Source: Streptomyces sp. NBC_01198
Lineage (GTDB): Bacteria > Actinomycetota > Actinomycetes > Streptomycetales > Streptomycetaceae
Direction of reading: 5' to 3'
NCBI RefSeq assembly: GCF_036010485.1
Contig: NZ_CP108568.1
Coordinates: 186,001-250,000, forward strand
Length of the DNA: 64,000 nucleotides
Shown: positions 8,429 to 17,821 of the stretch, in pieces
How positions within the stretch are numbered: position 1 is the first letter of the stretch
How the letters are laid out: each line of letters begins with the position of its first letter
Notes under the pieces: model-generated
Databases searched by the model: none
The model's input: only the letters and a program-made list of their open reading frames with translations
Told to the model about the DNA's origin: nothing
Position numbers and translations under genes: made by a program

Positions 8429-9412
8429 TCAGCGGGCGTTGCCCGCGCGAAGCCAGCCGAGGTAGTCGGCGACGGCACGGGCGGTGCCGTACGCGGGGGC
8501 GTAACCGGTGTCCTGGCGCAGCCGGGTGATGTCCAGGCAGATGTCCGCGGGCGCCTGCGGGGCCCGGCCAGGAGGGAGCTCGACCGGGGCGGCGGGGGCG
8601 AGGGCGGACAGCGCGGCGAGGATGTCGGCGTTGGTGGTGACGCGGCCCGAGGCGACGTTGTAGGTGCGGTGGGCCAGCCGGGGGGCCTGCTGGAGCAGGG
8701 CCAGAGCGCGGCCGCAGTCCTTGGCGTAGATCAGGTCGGTGCCGTGGCCGGCGTACGCGGGGACGTAGAGCGCGGACAGGTCGGGCGCGGTGCCGCGGGC
8801 GGCCGCGTGGACGAGCTGGGGTGCGGCGACGAAGACCGACGCCGGGCGGCCGAGCGGGCCCCATGCGGCGGATATGCGCGCGTTGACCAGCTCGACGCCG
8901 GTCGCCGCGGTGAGGTGGTCGGCGAGCAGCTCGCCGATCTTCTTGAACGCCGGAATGACGTGGCCGCTCGTCATCGGCAGCGGCAGGTCCTCGCCGAGCG
9001 GGCCGCCCGCCGCGCCGGGGCCGGTCTCGGCCCCGGCGTAGACGCCGATGGTGCCGGCCACCACGACCCGCGCGACCTTCCACTCGGCCGCCGCCTTGAC
9101 GACGGCGAAGAGGGTGTCGAGGGCCGCGCGGGCGGCGTCCACCGGGTCGCCGGCGCCAAGCGGCCACGGGACGGACCCGGCGAGGTGGACGATGCCCGTG
9201 ACACGGTGCCGGGCGCCGATGTCGCGCAGCCGGTCGAGGTCGGCGAGGTCGCCCTGCTCGACGAAGAGCCGCGTGCCGTGCTCGGCGGCGAGGGCGGCGG
9301 GCAGCGAGGTGACCGTACGCCGCTGCAGCAGCACGCAGGATTCGCCGAGGTCGAGCAGGGCGCGGGCGGTGTGCGAGCCGATGAAGCCCAGGCCGCCGGT
9401 GATGAGGATCAT
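8429..9412 (-). CDS. NAD-dependent epimerase/dehydratase-like (atypical SDR)
   Basis: A 327-residue extended short-chain dehydrogenase fold with the NAD-binding motif TGGLGFIG at residues 5-12 and the VHLAGSVPWP strand. The usual catalytic YxxxK is not visible: the helix reads SGHVIPAFKKIGE, where Ile or Pro sits at the tyrosine position. Either catalysis differs or this is a binding protein. A later segment, YAGHGTDLIYAKDCGRALAL, fits substrate-domain elements of nucleotide-sugar epimerases. It is divergent from a MarR gene with repeats in between, suggesting MarR control. Convergent with the M20 gene with only 27 bases between. Confidence 0.83.
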   Translation of the reverse strand: MILITGGLGFIGSHTARALLDLGESCVLLQRRTVTSLPAALAAEHGTRLFVEQGDLADLDRLRDIGARHRVTGIVHLAGSVPWPLGAGDPVDAARAALDTLFAVVKAAAEWKVARVVVAGTIGVYAGAETGPGAAGGPLGEDLPLPMTSGHVIPAFKKIGELLADHLTAATGVELVNARISAAWGPLGRPASVFVAAPQLVHAAARGTAPDLSALYVPAYAGHGTDLIYAKDCGRALALLQQAPRLAHRTYNVASGRVTTNADILAALSALAPAAPVELPPGRAPQAPADICLDITRLRQDTGYAPAYGTARAVADYLGWLRAGNAR

Positions 9413-9485
9413 CCAGGTTCTCCGTCGCGGGTGTCGGTGGGGGACGGCCGGCGCGGGACCCGTATGCGTCCTCGACCTGATCGTC

Positions 9486-9533
9486 AGCTGTAGAGAACAT
9501 CAGCTCCACTGACGTTCACGCTAGCTGTAGAAT
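9486..9533 (+). promoter_or_regulatory. direct-repeat operator candidate and leaderless promoter
   Basis: AGCTGTAGA occurs at 9486-9494 and again at 9523-9531, with CAGCT at 9501-9505 forming an inverted partner to the first copy. The second copy runs into TAGAAT (9528-9533), a good -10 hexamer ending six bases before the GTG of the MarR gene; no Shine-Dalgarno is seen, so that transcript may be leaderless. The site lies between divergent genes. Confidence 0.5.
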
Positions 9534-9539
9534 CCTCCG

Positions 9540-9983
9540 GTGTCCAACACAGCCCCGGAGCTGAACACCCGGCTCGGCCATCTCCTCAAGCACGCGCAGC
9601 TGCGACTGACCGAGCTGCACGCGGAAGCACTCGCGCCGTTCGGCATCAGCGGGCGCGAGCTCGCGGTGCTGCTGGTGCTCGCCGGCCAGGAGGCGGCCTC
9701 CCAGCAGCAGGCCGCGGGCCGGCTCGGCGTGGACCGGACCACGATGGTCGCCTTCCTCGACACCCTGGAGGGCAAGGAGCTGGTGGCCCGCCGCCCGGAC
9801 CCCGACGACCGGCGCCGCAACGTCGTCGTCCTGACGGCGAAGGGCGAGGACGTCCTGCGGCGCGCGACCGCGGCGAGCGACGCGGCGGAACGGCGCTTCC
9901 TGGCCCCGCTCGCCGCAGCCGACACGCCCGGCTTCCGCGCCGCCCTGCAGGCCGTCGCCCTGCACCAGGACGACCCGGCCTGA
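9540..9983 (+). CDS. MarR family transcriptional regulator
   Basis: A 147-residue winged-helix regulator: wHTH at about residues 38-98, including SQQQAAGRLGVDRTTMVAFLDTLEGKELVARRPDPDDRRRNVVVLT. MarR proteins bind palindromes as dimers and release DNA on binding phenolics or after oxidation. The GTG start is preceded by a -10-like TAGAAT and no ribosome binding site, suggesting a leaderless mRNA. It probably controls itself and the divergent epimerase-like gene through the repeats in the shared 127-base gap. Confidence 0.88.
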   Translation: MSNTAPELNTRLGHLLKHAQLRLTELHAEALAPFGISGRELAVLLVLAGQEAASQQQAAGRLGVDRTTMVAFLDTLEGKELVARRPDPDDRRRNVVVLTAKGEDVLRRATAASDAAERRFLAPLAAADTPGFRAALQAVALHQDDPA

Positions 9984-10078
9984 CCGGCCGGGGCGCCGAT
10001 GTCGAGATCGCGTGGCCGGCTCCGTCCCAGGGGTGGACGCGGCCACGATGGGCCGCACCAGCACCGAGGAGCAATCCC

Positions 10079-10486
10079 ATGGCGAAGTACCTGCTGCTCA
10101 AGCACTACCGCGGCGCCCCGGCCCCGGTCAACGACGTGCCCATGGACCGGTGGTCGCAGGAGGAGATCTCGGCCCATGTGCAGTATGTGAACGACTTCGC
10201 GGACCGGCTGGAGGAGACCGGCGAGCTGGTCGACAACCAGGCGCTCGGCCCGGAGGGGATGTTCGTCCGCTACGACGGCGAGGGGCGTCCGCCGGTCACC
10301 GACGGCCCGTTCGCCGAGACCAAGGACCTCATCGCCGGCTGGATCGTGATCGACGTCGACAGCCACCAGCGCGCGGTCGAGCTCGCCGGAGAGCTGTCCG
10401 CCGCCCCCGGGGCGGGCGGGAAGCCGATCCACGAGTGGCTCGAACTGCGGCTGTTCCTGGGCGCGTCCCACACCATCACCGAGTGA
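10079..10486 (+). CDS. YciI/DGPF domain protein, partner of ECF sigma factor
   Basis: A 135-residue DGPF-domain protein (MAKYLLLKHYRG..., DGPF at residues 75-78, then AETKDLIAGWIVIDVDS). The fold resembles YCII ferredoxin-like enzymes; function is unknown, but DGPF genes are the signature neighbours of ECF42-type sigma factors. The ATG is preceded by GAGGAGCAATCCC. Its stop overlaps the GTG of the sigma factor (GTGA), so the two are translationally coupled, as expected for this pair. Confidence 0.88.
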   Translation: MAKYLLLKHYRGAPAPVNDVPMDRWSQEEISAHVQYVNDFADRLEETGELVDNQALGPEGMFVRYDGEGRPPVTDGPFAETKDLIAGWIVIDVDSHQRAVELAGELSAAPGAGGKPIHEWLELRLFLGASHTITE

Positions 10487-11640
10487 CCGGCGAGCTGGAC
10501 GAGGCGCTCCTGCGGAGCCTCACGCCGAGCGTGCTCGGGATCCTCGTCCGCCGCGGAGCCGGCTTCGCGGCGGCCGAGGACGCCGTTCAGGAGGCGCTGG
10601 TCGAGGCGGTCCGCGGCTGGCCGGGCGGCCGGCCGCGGGACCCGCAGGGCTGGCTGGTCACCGTGGCCTGGCGCCGGTTCCTCGACGCGACGCGGTCGGA
10701 CGCGGCCCGCCGCCGGCGGGAGGAGCTGGTCGACGATCAGCCGGCGCCGGGGCCCGCGCCGGGACTGGACGACACGCTCCACCTGTACTTCCTGTGCGCC
10801 CACCCGTCGCTGACGCCGTCGTCCGCGGTCGCGTTGACGCTGCGCGCTGTCGGCGGGCTGACCACCCGCCAGATCGCCCACGCGTACCTGATCCCCGAGG
10901 CGACCATGGCGCAGCGGATCAGCCGGGCCAAGCGCACGGTCTCCGGCGTGCGGTTCGACCAGCCCGGCGACGTCGCCACCGTGCTGCGCGTGCTCTACCT
11001 GGTCTTCAACGAGGGCTACTCCGGCGACGTCGACCTCGCCGCCGAGGCCGTCCGGCTCACCCGGCAGCTCGCGGCCGCCATCGACCACCCCGAAGTGGCG
11101 GGGCTGCTGGCCCTCATGCTGCTCCACCACGCCCGGCGCGACGCCCGTAGCGCGTCCGACGGCGGCCTGGTGCCGCTCGCCGAGCAGGACCGCGCCCGGT
11201 GGGACACCGCGTCGATCGCCGAGGGCGTGGCGATCCTGCAGGCGGCCCTCGCCCGAGACCGGCTGGGCGAATTCCAGGCCCAGGCCGCCATCGCGGCGCT
11301 GCACGCCGACGCGCCGGCCGCCGAGGAGACCGACTGGACGCAGATCCTCGGGTGGTACAACGAGCTCGTACGCCTGACCGGCAGCCCGGTCGTGCGGCTC
11401 AACCGCGCGGTCGCGGTCGGCGAGGCCGACGGCCCGCGCGCGGGTCTGGCCGCGCTCGCCGAGCTGGACGACTCGCTGCCCCGCCACGCCGCGGTGGCCG
11501 CGTACCTCCACGAGCGCGACGGCGATCCGGCGACGGCGGCACGGCTCTACGCCGAGGCGGCGCTGAAGGCGCAGAACCTCGCGGAGCGCGACCACCTCAC
11601 CCGGCAGGCCGCCCGCCTCAACGCCCGCCGCCGCGGCTGA
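10483..11640 (+). CDS. ECF42-type RNA polymerase sigma factor with C-terminal TPR-like extension
   Basis: A 385-residue sigma factor, twice the length of ordinary ECF proteins. Region 2 is at about residues 10-75 (AAEDAVQEALVEAVRGWP...GWLVTVAWRRFLD) and region 4 at about 105-160 (LTTRQIAHAYLIPEATMAQRISRAKR). Residues 170-385 form a helical TPR-like domain including LYLVFNEGYSG and LNRAVAVGEADGP, which in the ECF42 group replaces an anti-sigma factor as the control element. GTG start overlaps the DGPF stop. Known members usually direct transcription of their own DGPF operon. Confidence 0.88.
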   Translation: MTGELDEALLRSLTPSVLGILVRRGAGFAAAEDAVQEALVEAVRGWPGGRPRDPQGWLVTVAWRRFLDATRSDAARRRREELVDDQPAPGPAPGLDDTLHLYFLCAHPSLTPSSAVALTLRAVGGLTTRQIAHAYLIPEATMAQRISRAKRTVSGVRFDQPGDVATVLRVLYLVFNEGYSGDVDLAAEAVRLTRQLAAAIDHPEVAGLLALMLLHHARRDARSASDGGLVPLAEQDRARWDTASIAEGVAILQAALARDRLGEFQAQAAIAALHADAPAAEETDWTQILGWYNELVRLTGSPVVRLNRAVAVGEADGPRAGLAALAELDDSLPRHAAVAAYLHERDGDPATAARLYAEAALKAQNLAERDHLTRQAARLNARRRG

Positions 11641-11868
11641 CCTTCGGCCCCGCCGCACGGGAGGTGCCCGACCGGGGGGCGAGTCACGAGGAGCCGGCGC
11701 GGCACGGGGCCGGCGGGAGGGCACAGCGGGACGCGTGGGTGCTTTCCGGGCGCCGGGAGGGGGCGGCGCGCGGGCACTGTCGGTTTCGTAGGCGCACAGC
11801 CTTGCGAACTGCGGCTACCTTCCCGTTATTCGCCTCATCCGAGGTGGTTCGCCGACCAGAGAGGACCC

Positions 11869-13422
11869 ATGATGAGTCAGTCGGGGCAACGAGTGGGCGT
11901 CGTGGCCGAGTCACGGGCCGGGGAGACGCGGGTGGCGGCCACCCCGGTGACCGTCGCGCGACTGCGTGACCTGGGGTACCAGGTGGTGGTCGAGGCCGGC
12001 GCGGGCCTCGGGGCGAGCCTGACCGACGAGGCCTACCGCGACGCCGGCGCGGACATCGGGAGCCGGACAGAAGTGTGGGGCGCCGACGTCGTCCTGGCGG
12101 TCAACGCGCCCTCGGCGGCGGAGATCGCGCTGCTGGCGGACGGCTCGACGCTGATCTCGCTGCTCGCCCCGGCACAGAACCCCGACCTGCTCGACGCGCT
12201 CGCGGCCCGCCCGGTCACCGCGCTCGCGATGGACGCGGTACCGCGGATCTCCCGCGCGCAGTCGCTCGACGTGCTGAGCTCGATGGCCAACATCGCCGGC
12301 TACCGGGCCGTGGTGGAGGCCGCGCACGCCTTCGGGCGGTTCTTCACCGGCCAGGTCACCGCGGCCGGCAAGGTGCCCCCGGCGAGGGTGCTGGTGGCCG
12401 GCGCCGGAGTGGCCGGCCTCGCGGCGATCGGCGCGGCGGGCAGCCTGGGGGCGATCGTACGGGCCACCGACCCGCGGCCGGAGGTCGCCGACCAGGTCAA
12501 GTCGCTGGGCGGGGAGTACCTGCCGGTGGAGTCGGCCGAGGCGGAGGTGAGCGCGACCGGTTACGCCAAGGAGATGTCGGAGGACTACAGCAGCCTGGCC
12601 GCCGCGCTCTACGCCCGGCAGGCCCCCGAGGTGGACATCATCATCACCACCGCGCTGATCCCCGGCCGCCCCGCGCCGCTGCTGATCACCGAGGAGATGG
12701 TCGCCAGCATGCGGCCGGGCAGCGTGATCGTCGACATGGCCGCCGCCCAGGGCGGCAACGTGGCCGGCACGGTACCCGGCGAGGTGGTGGTCACCGCCAA
12801 CCAGGTGTCGATCATCGGCTACACCGACCTGGCGTCCCGGCTGCCCGCGCAGGCCTCCCAGCTGTACAGCACCAACCTGGTGAATCTGCTCAAGCTGCTG
12901 ACCCCGGGCAAGGACGGGCGGCTGGTGCTGGACTTCGACGACGTGGTGCAGCGCTCGGTGACGGTGGTGCGGGACGGCGCGAAGACCTGGCCGCCACCGC
13001 CGGTCCAGGTGTCCGCCGCGCCGCCGGCCGCCGCCGCCCCGCCACCGCCCGCCCCGGCGGCGGCCCGCAGGGCGCCCTCACCGGGCCGCAGGTACGCGCT
13101 GGTCGGACTGGGCGCCGCCGTGCTGTTCGTGGCGACGGGTTACGCCCCCGAGCAGTTGATCGGCAACCTGACGGTCTTCGTGCTGGCGATCGTCATCGGC
13201 TACTACGTGATCGGCCATGTGCACCACGCCCTGCACACCCCGCTGATGTCGGTGACCAACGCGATCTCCGGGATCATCGTGGTCGGCGCGCTGCTGCAGA
13301 TCGGGCACGCGCACACCGCGGTGACGGTGCTGTCGTTCGTGGCGGTGCTGCTGGCGTCCATCAACATCTTCGGCGGCTTCGCCGTGACCCGGCGCATGCT
13401 CAGCATGTTCGCGAAGGACTGA
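11869..13422 (+). CDS. pntA: NAD(P) transhydrogenase subunit alpha
   Basis: A 517-residue full-length PntA, close to the E. coli length of about 510. It has the alanine-dehydrogenase-like NAD(H)-binding domain ([17 protein letters not shown] at about 174-190), a proline/alanine linker near residues 380-402, and a C-terminal membrane part with four hydrophobic segments (from about 410). With PntB it couples proton entry to hydride transfer from NADH to NADP at the inner face of the membrane, making NADPH. ATG or the adjacent ATG three bases later could be used; GAGAGGACCC precedes. Six bases separate it from pntB. Confidence 0.94.
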   Translation: MMSQSGQRVGVVAESRAGETRVAATPVTVARLRDLGYQVVVEAGAGLGASLTDEAYRDAGADIGSRTEVWGADVVLAVNAPSAAEIALLADGSTLISLLAPAQNPDLLDALAARPVTALAMDAVPRISRAQSLDVLSSMANIAGYRAVVEAAHAFGRFFTGQVTAAGKVPPARVLVAGAGVAGLAAIGAAGSLGAIVRATDPRPEVADQVKSLGGEYLPVESAEAEVSATGYAKEMSEDYSSLAAALYARQAPEVDIIITTALIPGRPAPLLITEEMVASMRPGSVIVDMAAAQGGNVAGTVPGEVVVTANQVSIIGYTDLASRLPAQASQLYSTNLVNLLKLLTPGKDGRLVLDFDDVVQRSVTVVRDGAKTWPPPPVQVSAAPPAAAAPPPPAPAAARRAPSPGRRYALVGLGAAVLFVATGYAPEQLIGNLTVFVLAIVIGYYVIGHVHHALHTPLMSVTNAISGIIVVGALLQIGHAHTAVTVLSFVAVLLASINIFGGFAVTRRMLSMFAKD

Positions 13423-13428
13423 GCCGCC

Positions 13429-14835
13429 ATGACTGCATCGACTGCCGCACAGGCGGCCTACCTCGTCGCCGCCCTGCTGTTCATCCTCAGCCTCGCCGGG
13501 CTGTCCCGGCACGAGACGTCCCGCTCCGGGGTCGCCTACGGGATCGGCGGCATGGCCATCGCACTGGCCGCGACCATCGGTCTGGCGTCCCGCAGCATCG
13601 CGGCGACCGGGATCGGGCTGCTGGTGGGGGCGATGGTCATCGGCGCCGGTATCGGCCTGTGGCGGGCCCGCCGGGTCGAGATGACCGGCATGCCGGAACT
13701 CATCGCGATACTGCACAGCTTCGTCGGCCTTGCCGCGGTCCTCGTCGGCTGGGACGGCTACCTCGACGTCGAGGCCAAGGGCGCGGCGCAGCACGAGATC
13801 GCCTCCGACCTGCTGCGCATCCACCACGCCGAGGTCTTCATCGGCGTCTTCATCGGGGCGGTGACCTTCACCGGGTCGATCATCGCCTTCCTCAAGCTGT
13901 CGGCGCGGATCAAGTCGAGCCCGCTGATGCTGCCGGGCCGCAACGCCATCAACCTGGGCGCCCTGGCGGCCTTCGCCGGGCTGACCGTCGCCTTCATCGT
14001 CTCGCCGCACCTGTGGCTGCTGATCGCGGTGACCGCGGTGGCGCTGGCCCTCGGACTGCACCTGGTGGCGTCGATCGGCGGCGGGGACATGCCGGTCGTC
14101 GTCTCGATGCTGAACAGCTACTCCGGGTGGGCGGCCGCCGCCTCGGGCTTCCTGCTGAACAACAACCTGCTGATCGTGACCGGCGCGCTGGTCGGGTCCT
14201 CGGGTGCCTACCTGTCGTACATCATGTGCACCGCGATGAACCGGTCGTTCCTCTCGGTGATCGCCGGCGGCTTCGGCATCGAGGCCGGCCCCGCCGACAC
14301 CACCGAGTACGGCGACCACCGGGAGATCAACGCCGAGGACACCGCGAAGCTGCTGCGGGACGCCTCGTCGGTGGTCATCACCCCCGGCTACGGCATGGCG
14401 GTGGCGCAGGCGCAGTATCCGGTGGCCGATCTGACGCGCAGGCTGCGCGAGCGCGGGGTGGAGGTGCGCTTCGGCATCCACCCGGTCGCGGGCCGGCTGC
14501 CCGGCCACATGAACGTGCTGCTGGCCGAGGCGAAGGTGCCGTACGACATCGTGCTGGAAATGGACGAGATCAACGACGACCTGGCGGCGACCACGGTGGT
14601 GCTGGTCATCGGGGCGAACGACACGGTCAACCCGGCCGCCATCGACGACCCTGGCAGCCCGATCGCCGGTATGCCGGTGCTGCGGGTGTGGGAGGCGGAG
14701 AACGTCATCGTCTTCAAGCGGTCCATGAACCCCGGTTACGCCGGGGTGCAGAACCCGCTGTTCTTCCGGGAGAACAGCCAGATGCTCTTCGGTGACGCGA
14801 AGGAGCGGGTGGAGGACATCCTGCGGTCGCTGTGA
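13429..14835 (+). CDS. pntB: NAD(P) transhydrogenase subunit beta
   Basis: A 468-residue PntB with about eight to nine transmembrane helices in the first 270 residues, then the NADP(H)-binding domain III ([59 protein letters not shown]). It completes the proton-translocating transhydrogenase and is cotranscribed with pntA (6-base gap). ATG is preceded by GACTGAGCCGCC, a weak ribosome site that suggests coupling to pntA translation. A second, soluble transhydrogenase is encoded near 52.7 kb. Confidence 0.94.
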   Translation: MTASTAAQAAYLVAALLFILSLAGLSRHETSRSGVAYGIGGMAIALAATIGLASRSIAATGIGLLVGAMVIGAGIGLWRARRVEMTGMPELIAILHSFVGLAAVLVGWDGYLDVEAKGAAQHEIASDLLRIHHAEVFIGVFIGAVTFTGSIIAFLKLSARIKSSPLMLPGRNAINLGALAAFAGLTVAFIVSPHLWLLIAVTAVALALGLHLVASIGGGDMPVVVSMLNSYSGWAAAASGFLLNNNLLIVTGALVGSSGAYLSYIMCTAMNRSFLSVIAGGFGIEAGPADTTEYGDHREINAEDTAKLLRDASSVVITPGYGMAVAQAQYPVADLTRRLRERGVEVRFGIHPVAGRLPGHMNVLLAEAKVPYDIVLEMDEINDDLAATTVVLVIGANDTVNPAAIDDPGSPIAGMPVLRVWEAENVIVFKRSMNPGYAGVQNPLFFRENSQMLFGDAKERVEDILRSL

Positions 14836-14841
14836 GGGTCC

Positions 14842-14875
14842 GGCGGGCGGCGGCACCGCGCTGCCGCCCGCCGCC
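14842..14875. terminator. GC hairpin between pntB and slipin gene
   Basis: Convergent junction with GGCGGGCGGCGGCA facing TGCCGCCCGCC across a short CCGCGC loop; the arms pair with a small bulge. Placement just after pntB and before the end of the minus-strand slipin gene fits a terminator. Confidence 0.5.
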
Positions 14876-14916
14876 ACGGCAGCGGGCCGGGCGAGGCCGC
14901 CGGGGACCGGCGGGGA

Positions 14917-15741
14917 TCAGTCCCCCGTGTCGATCTCCGGCGGGTTCTCCGGCGTGCCGTCGACGGCGCGGGGTTCGGCGGCCGGGTCGATCCGCGGCGA
15001 GCCGGCGCCGTGGTCCGCGGCCGGGCGGCCCGGGTTCGTGACGGACTCGGTGACCGCCTTGGCGCTGTCCAGCAGCTGCGACGGGAAGACGATGGTGCTG
15101 TTCTTCTCCGCGGCGATCTCCGCCAGGATCTGCAGATTCCGCAGCTGCAGGGCGACCGGGTGGTCGGCGATGACGTCGGCTGCCTCGGCGAGCCGTCCGG
15201 CGCTCAGCGCCTCGCCCTCGGCGGCGATGATCTTGGCCCGCTTCTCCCGCTCGGCCTCGGCCTGCCGGGCCATCGCCCGCTGCATGCTCGTCGGCAGCTC
15301 GATGTCCTTGAGCTCCACGAGGAAGACCTGCACGCCCCACTGCTCGGTGATGCTGTCCAGGATCTCGCGGATCGCCAGATTCAGCGTCTGCGTGTCGGTC
15401 AGCACCTTGTCCAGCATCGACCGGCCGACGATGTTACGGACGGTGGTCTGGGCGATCTGGCCGACCGCCTGGGCGACGTTCTCGATCTCCACGATCGACT
15501 TCACCGCGTCCACCCGGCGGAAGTACGCCACGGCGGCCACGCCGATCGACACATTGTCCTCGGTGATCACCTGCTGTGACGGCACCGGCATGGTGACCGT
15601 ACGCATGCTGACCTTCATCATCCGGTCGGACAGCGGGACCATGAAGTGGAATCCCGGCTTGCGCACCCCGCGCAGCCGCCCGAGCCGGAACACCACCCCG
15701 CGCTCGTACTGCCGCACGACGGCGACTCCCATATTCGGCAT
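14917..15741 (-). CDS. slipin / SPFH-Band 7 protein
   Basis: A 274-residue SPFH protein ([23 protein letters not shown]...[18 protein letters not shown] strand, then [34 protein letters not shown], then the long helix [23 protein letters not shown]). Such proteins oligomerise into membrane microdomain scaffolds. Unusually there is no hydrophobic N-terminal hairpin here, so membrane attachment must be peripheral or partner-mediated. The ATG of MPNMGVAV is preceded by GGGAGG at 8 bases; an ATG nine bases later is possible. The tail (after about 235) is proline-rich and probably disordered. Confidence 0.87.
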   Translation of the reverse strand: MPNMGVAVVRQYERGVVFRLGRLRGVRKPGFHFMVPLSDRMMKVSMRTVTMPVPSQQVITEDNVSIGVAAVAYFRRVDAVKSIVEIENVAQAVGQIAQTTVRNIVGRSMLDKVLTDTQTLNLAIREILDSITEQWGVQVFLVELKDIELPTSMQRAMARQAEAEREKRAKIIAAEGEALSAGRLAEAADVIADHPVALQLRNLQILAEIAAEKNSTIVFPSQLLDSAKAVTESVTNPGRPAADHGAGSPRIDPAAEPRAVDGTPENPPEIDTGD

Positions 15742-15863
15742 GGCACATGCCTCCCGATATCGGCTCCCTTCCAGCATCCCTCGCCTTCCGCCAAGACGCG
15801 CGCACGGGGGCTCAGGGAAGCGGGCGGCACCGCCGGCTGCCGGGAAGCGCGCGGGCCCGCCGG

Positions 15864-16318
15864 TCAGGCGGCGCCGGCGCCGACGGCCTCCACCCTGACG
15901 ACGAGCGCGGCGATGTCGTCGTCGGGGCCGCCGCCGCTGTGGCGCAGCAGCTGCTCGTGCAGCAGGTCGAGCAGCCGGCGCGGCGCGGCGCGACCGCGTC
16001 CTGCCCCCGCAGCCAGGCCGGCAGCGGGAAGAACTCGCCGGACCGGTTGCGGGTCTCGGCGCCTGGCTGGTGGTAGGCCGCTTAGACGGCGATCACCAGC
16101 ACCAGGGCCAGCACGCCGAGGCCCACGGTCGCGCCGACCGACCACATCGAGGCGGCCAGCGCGGGGGCGGCGGGCAGCAGCCGGCTGAAGGCGAAGTCCG
16201 TGGGCGTGGCGACGGCCACCACGCCCAGCACCACCGTCAGCAGGACCGGCGCCATCCTGGCGCGGCCCTTGAGGCGCGGAGCCGGGCCACGGCCGCTGAG
16301 CTGCTGGGTCGTCGTCAC
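15864..16318 (-). pseudogene. internally deleted PP2C/SpoIIE-type phosphatase
   Basis: Reading minus strand: a GTG opens a 78-residue frame (TTTQQLSGRGPAPRLKG then two hydrophobic segments, MAPVLLTVVLGVVAVATPTDF and LAASMWSVGATVGLGVLAL) that ends in TAA at 16082. This resembles the membrane N terminus of Streptomyces PP2C/SpoIIE phosphatases. Directly after the stop, in the same frame, comes [21 protein letters not shown], then a frame shift near 15976-15990 into [21 protein letters not shown] and [10 protein letters not shown], the family's C-terminal end. The central catalytic part is missing. The 78-residue N-terminal fragment could still be made. Confidence 0.72.
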
Positions 16319-16523
16319 ATCAGCGAGCGTATCGGGGCGAACCGGAAAAACCGTGCTGCGCAGGCGACCGGCCGCGGTCGCCGTGTCCGGTACTGGATCA
16401 ACTCCCGGCGCCGCGCCATCGTTCCCGTTTCCGCTGTGACAATTCCCTGGCCAGCAGGGCATTCCCGGTGCGGCGGGCGACGGGTGATACTCCGGTCTCC
16501 GCTACGAGAGGAATCGATCATCC

Positions 16524-17411
16524 ATGGCCTCACGGACCATCACCGCCGCGGCAGCCGGCAGCTGGCAGCTCGGCGATCTGAGGGTGAACCGTATCGGCTT
16601 CGGCGCCATGCGCCTGACAGGCAGTTCCGCCTTCCACCTCGGCGCGCCGAGTGACCGCGAGCGGGTGCTCGGGGTGCTGCGCCGGGCGGTCGAACTGGGC
16701 GTCAACCACATCGACACCGCCGCCTTCTACTTCTCCTCGCTGCGCTCGGCGAACGAGCTCATCGGCCGGGCGCTCGCGCCCTACCCCGACGAACTGGTGA
16801 TCGCCACCAAGGTCGGACCCGGCAGGGATCCGTCGGGCGAGTGGCTCCCGCTGGCCAGGCCCGACCAGCTGCGCGGCCAGGTCGAGGAGAATCTGCGGCA
16901 GCTCGGCCGCGATCACTTGGACCTGGTCAACCTGCGCGTCATGCCGACCACGGAGCTCTCCGAGCACTTCGGCGCGCTGGCCGAGCTGCGGACGGCCGGG
17001 CTGATCCGGCATCTGGGCGTCTCCAACGTCACCAGCGCACAGCTCGCCGACGCGCGGGCCGTGGCGCCGGTGGTGTGCGTGCAGAATCTGTTCGGCCTCG
17101 ACGACCGGGAGCGCAGCGCGCAGGTGCTGCGCGAGTGCGGCGAACTGGGCATCGCCTTCGTGCCGTTCTACTCGATCGCCGGCAAGGGCCGGGAAGTCGG
17201 CGCGACCGCCGACAGCAGCGCGCAGATCGCGGCGGTCGCCGCAGCACACGGGGTGTCCGGAGCGCAGGTCAGGCTGGCCTGGACGCTCCAGCAGGGCCCG
17301 CACGTGCTGGCCATCCCGGGTACCGGCGACCCGGACCACCTGGCGGAGAACGTGGCTGCCGGGGAGCTGCGGCTCACCGAGGAGGAGGTGGCGCTGCTGA
17401 ACGCCGCCTGA
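16524..17411 (+). CDS. aldo/keto reductase
   Basis: A 295-residue TIM-barrel NADPH-dependent oxidoreductase. Catalytic residues Asp and Tyr are in HIDTAAFYF and Lys in VIATKVG; the usual catalytic His strand instead reads DLVNLRV, an Asn variant common in actinomycete members of this group. C-terminal cofactor-binding elements include HVLAIPGTGDPDHLAENV. It likely reduces an aldehyde or ketone, substrate unknown. The ATG is preceded by GAGAGGAATCGATCATCC. It stands alone, divergent from the decayed phosphatase. Confidence 0.88.
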   Translation: MASRTITAAAAGSWQLGDLRVNRIGFGAMRLTGSSAFHLGAPSDRERVLGVLRRAVELGVNHIDTAAFYFSSLRSANELIGRALAPYPDELVIATKVGPGRDPSGEWLPLARPDQLRGQVEENLRQLGRDHLDLVNLRVMPTTELSEHFGALAELRTAGLIRHLGVSNVTSAQLADARAVAPVVCVQNLFGLDDRERSAQVLRECGELGIAFVPFYSIAGKGREVGATADSSAQIAAVAAAHGVSGAQVRLAWTLQQGPHVLAIPGTGDPDHLAENVAAGELRLTEEEVALLNAA

Positions 17412-17821
17412 CCGCTCGGTCCGACAAGTCGTGAATGGACTCATCCGATCTTTGGGCGGCATTGCACAGGGCGCAACGACGGTAACCGTCCCGTGAATGC
17501 TACGCTTTGCGGACAATTCACTGATCTGGTCTGGACCCTTGACGGGATGTTTGTTTCAGCAGTTGAATCCCTGCGTACCTGAAACCGCGCTTTCGGAAGT
17601 GCTCAGCGTGGTGCGTGTCATGGGACTGCGCGCACCTCCCCCCACCGCAAGTCAGCCCGAAACAAGCGGATTCCACCGCGGCCGTGGCGCGATGTGTCAC
17701 GGCCGCGCGCGGGGCACTGGGTTCACCTGTTGAAGTTGAAGCTTGAAGCAGCAGGTTCCGTGCGCTCAGTCCACCGTCGCGCCCGGCCGATCGTGTCGTG
17801 CGCCACCGTTCGGAGACAGCC
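17412..17821 (+). other. 410-base intergenic leader region
   Basis: No gene is seen. The region is visibly less GC-rich than its surroundings. It holds a possible promoter TTGACG-N18-TTGAAT (17539-17568) and, nearer the gene, three tandem TTGAAG(C) units at 17730-17749. This would give the glycosidase transcript a leader of about 250 bases. Confidence 0.45.
17730..17749 (+). repeat. tandem TTGAAG repeats upstream of the glycosidase
   Basis: TTGAAG, TTGAAGC and TTGAAGC follow each other without gaps about 75 bases before the glycosidase ATG. Tandem heptads of this sort could be a regulator site; no known regulator is assigned. Confidence 0.5.

Noticed and set aside
12075..14795. A 906-codon open frame across pntA and pntB in another frame.
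   Set aside because: Composition is Arg/Gly/Ala-rich shadow; both real genes are unmistakable in their own frames.
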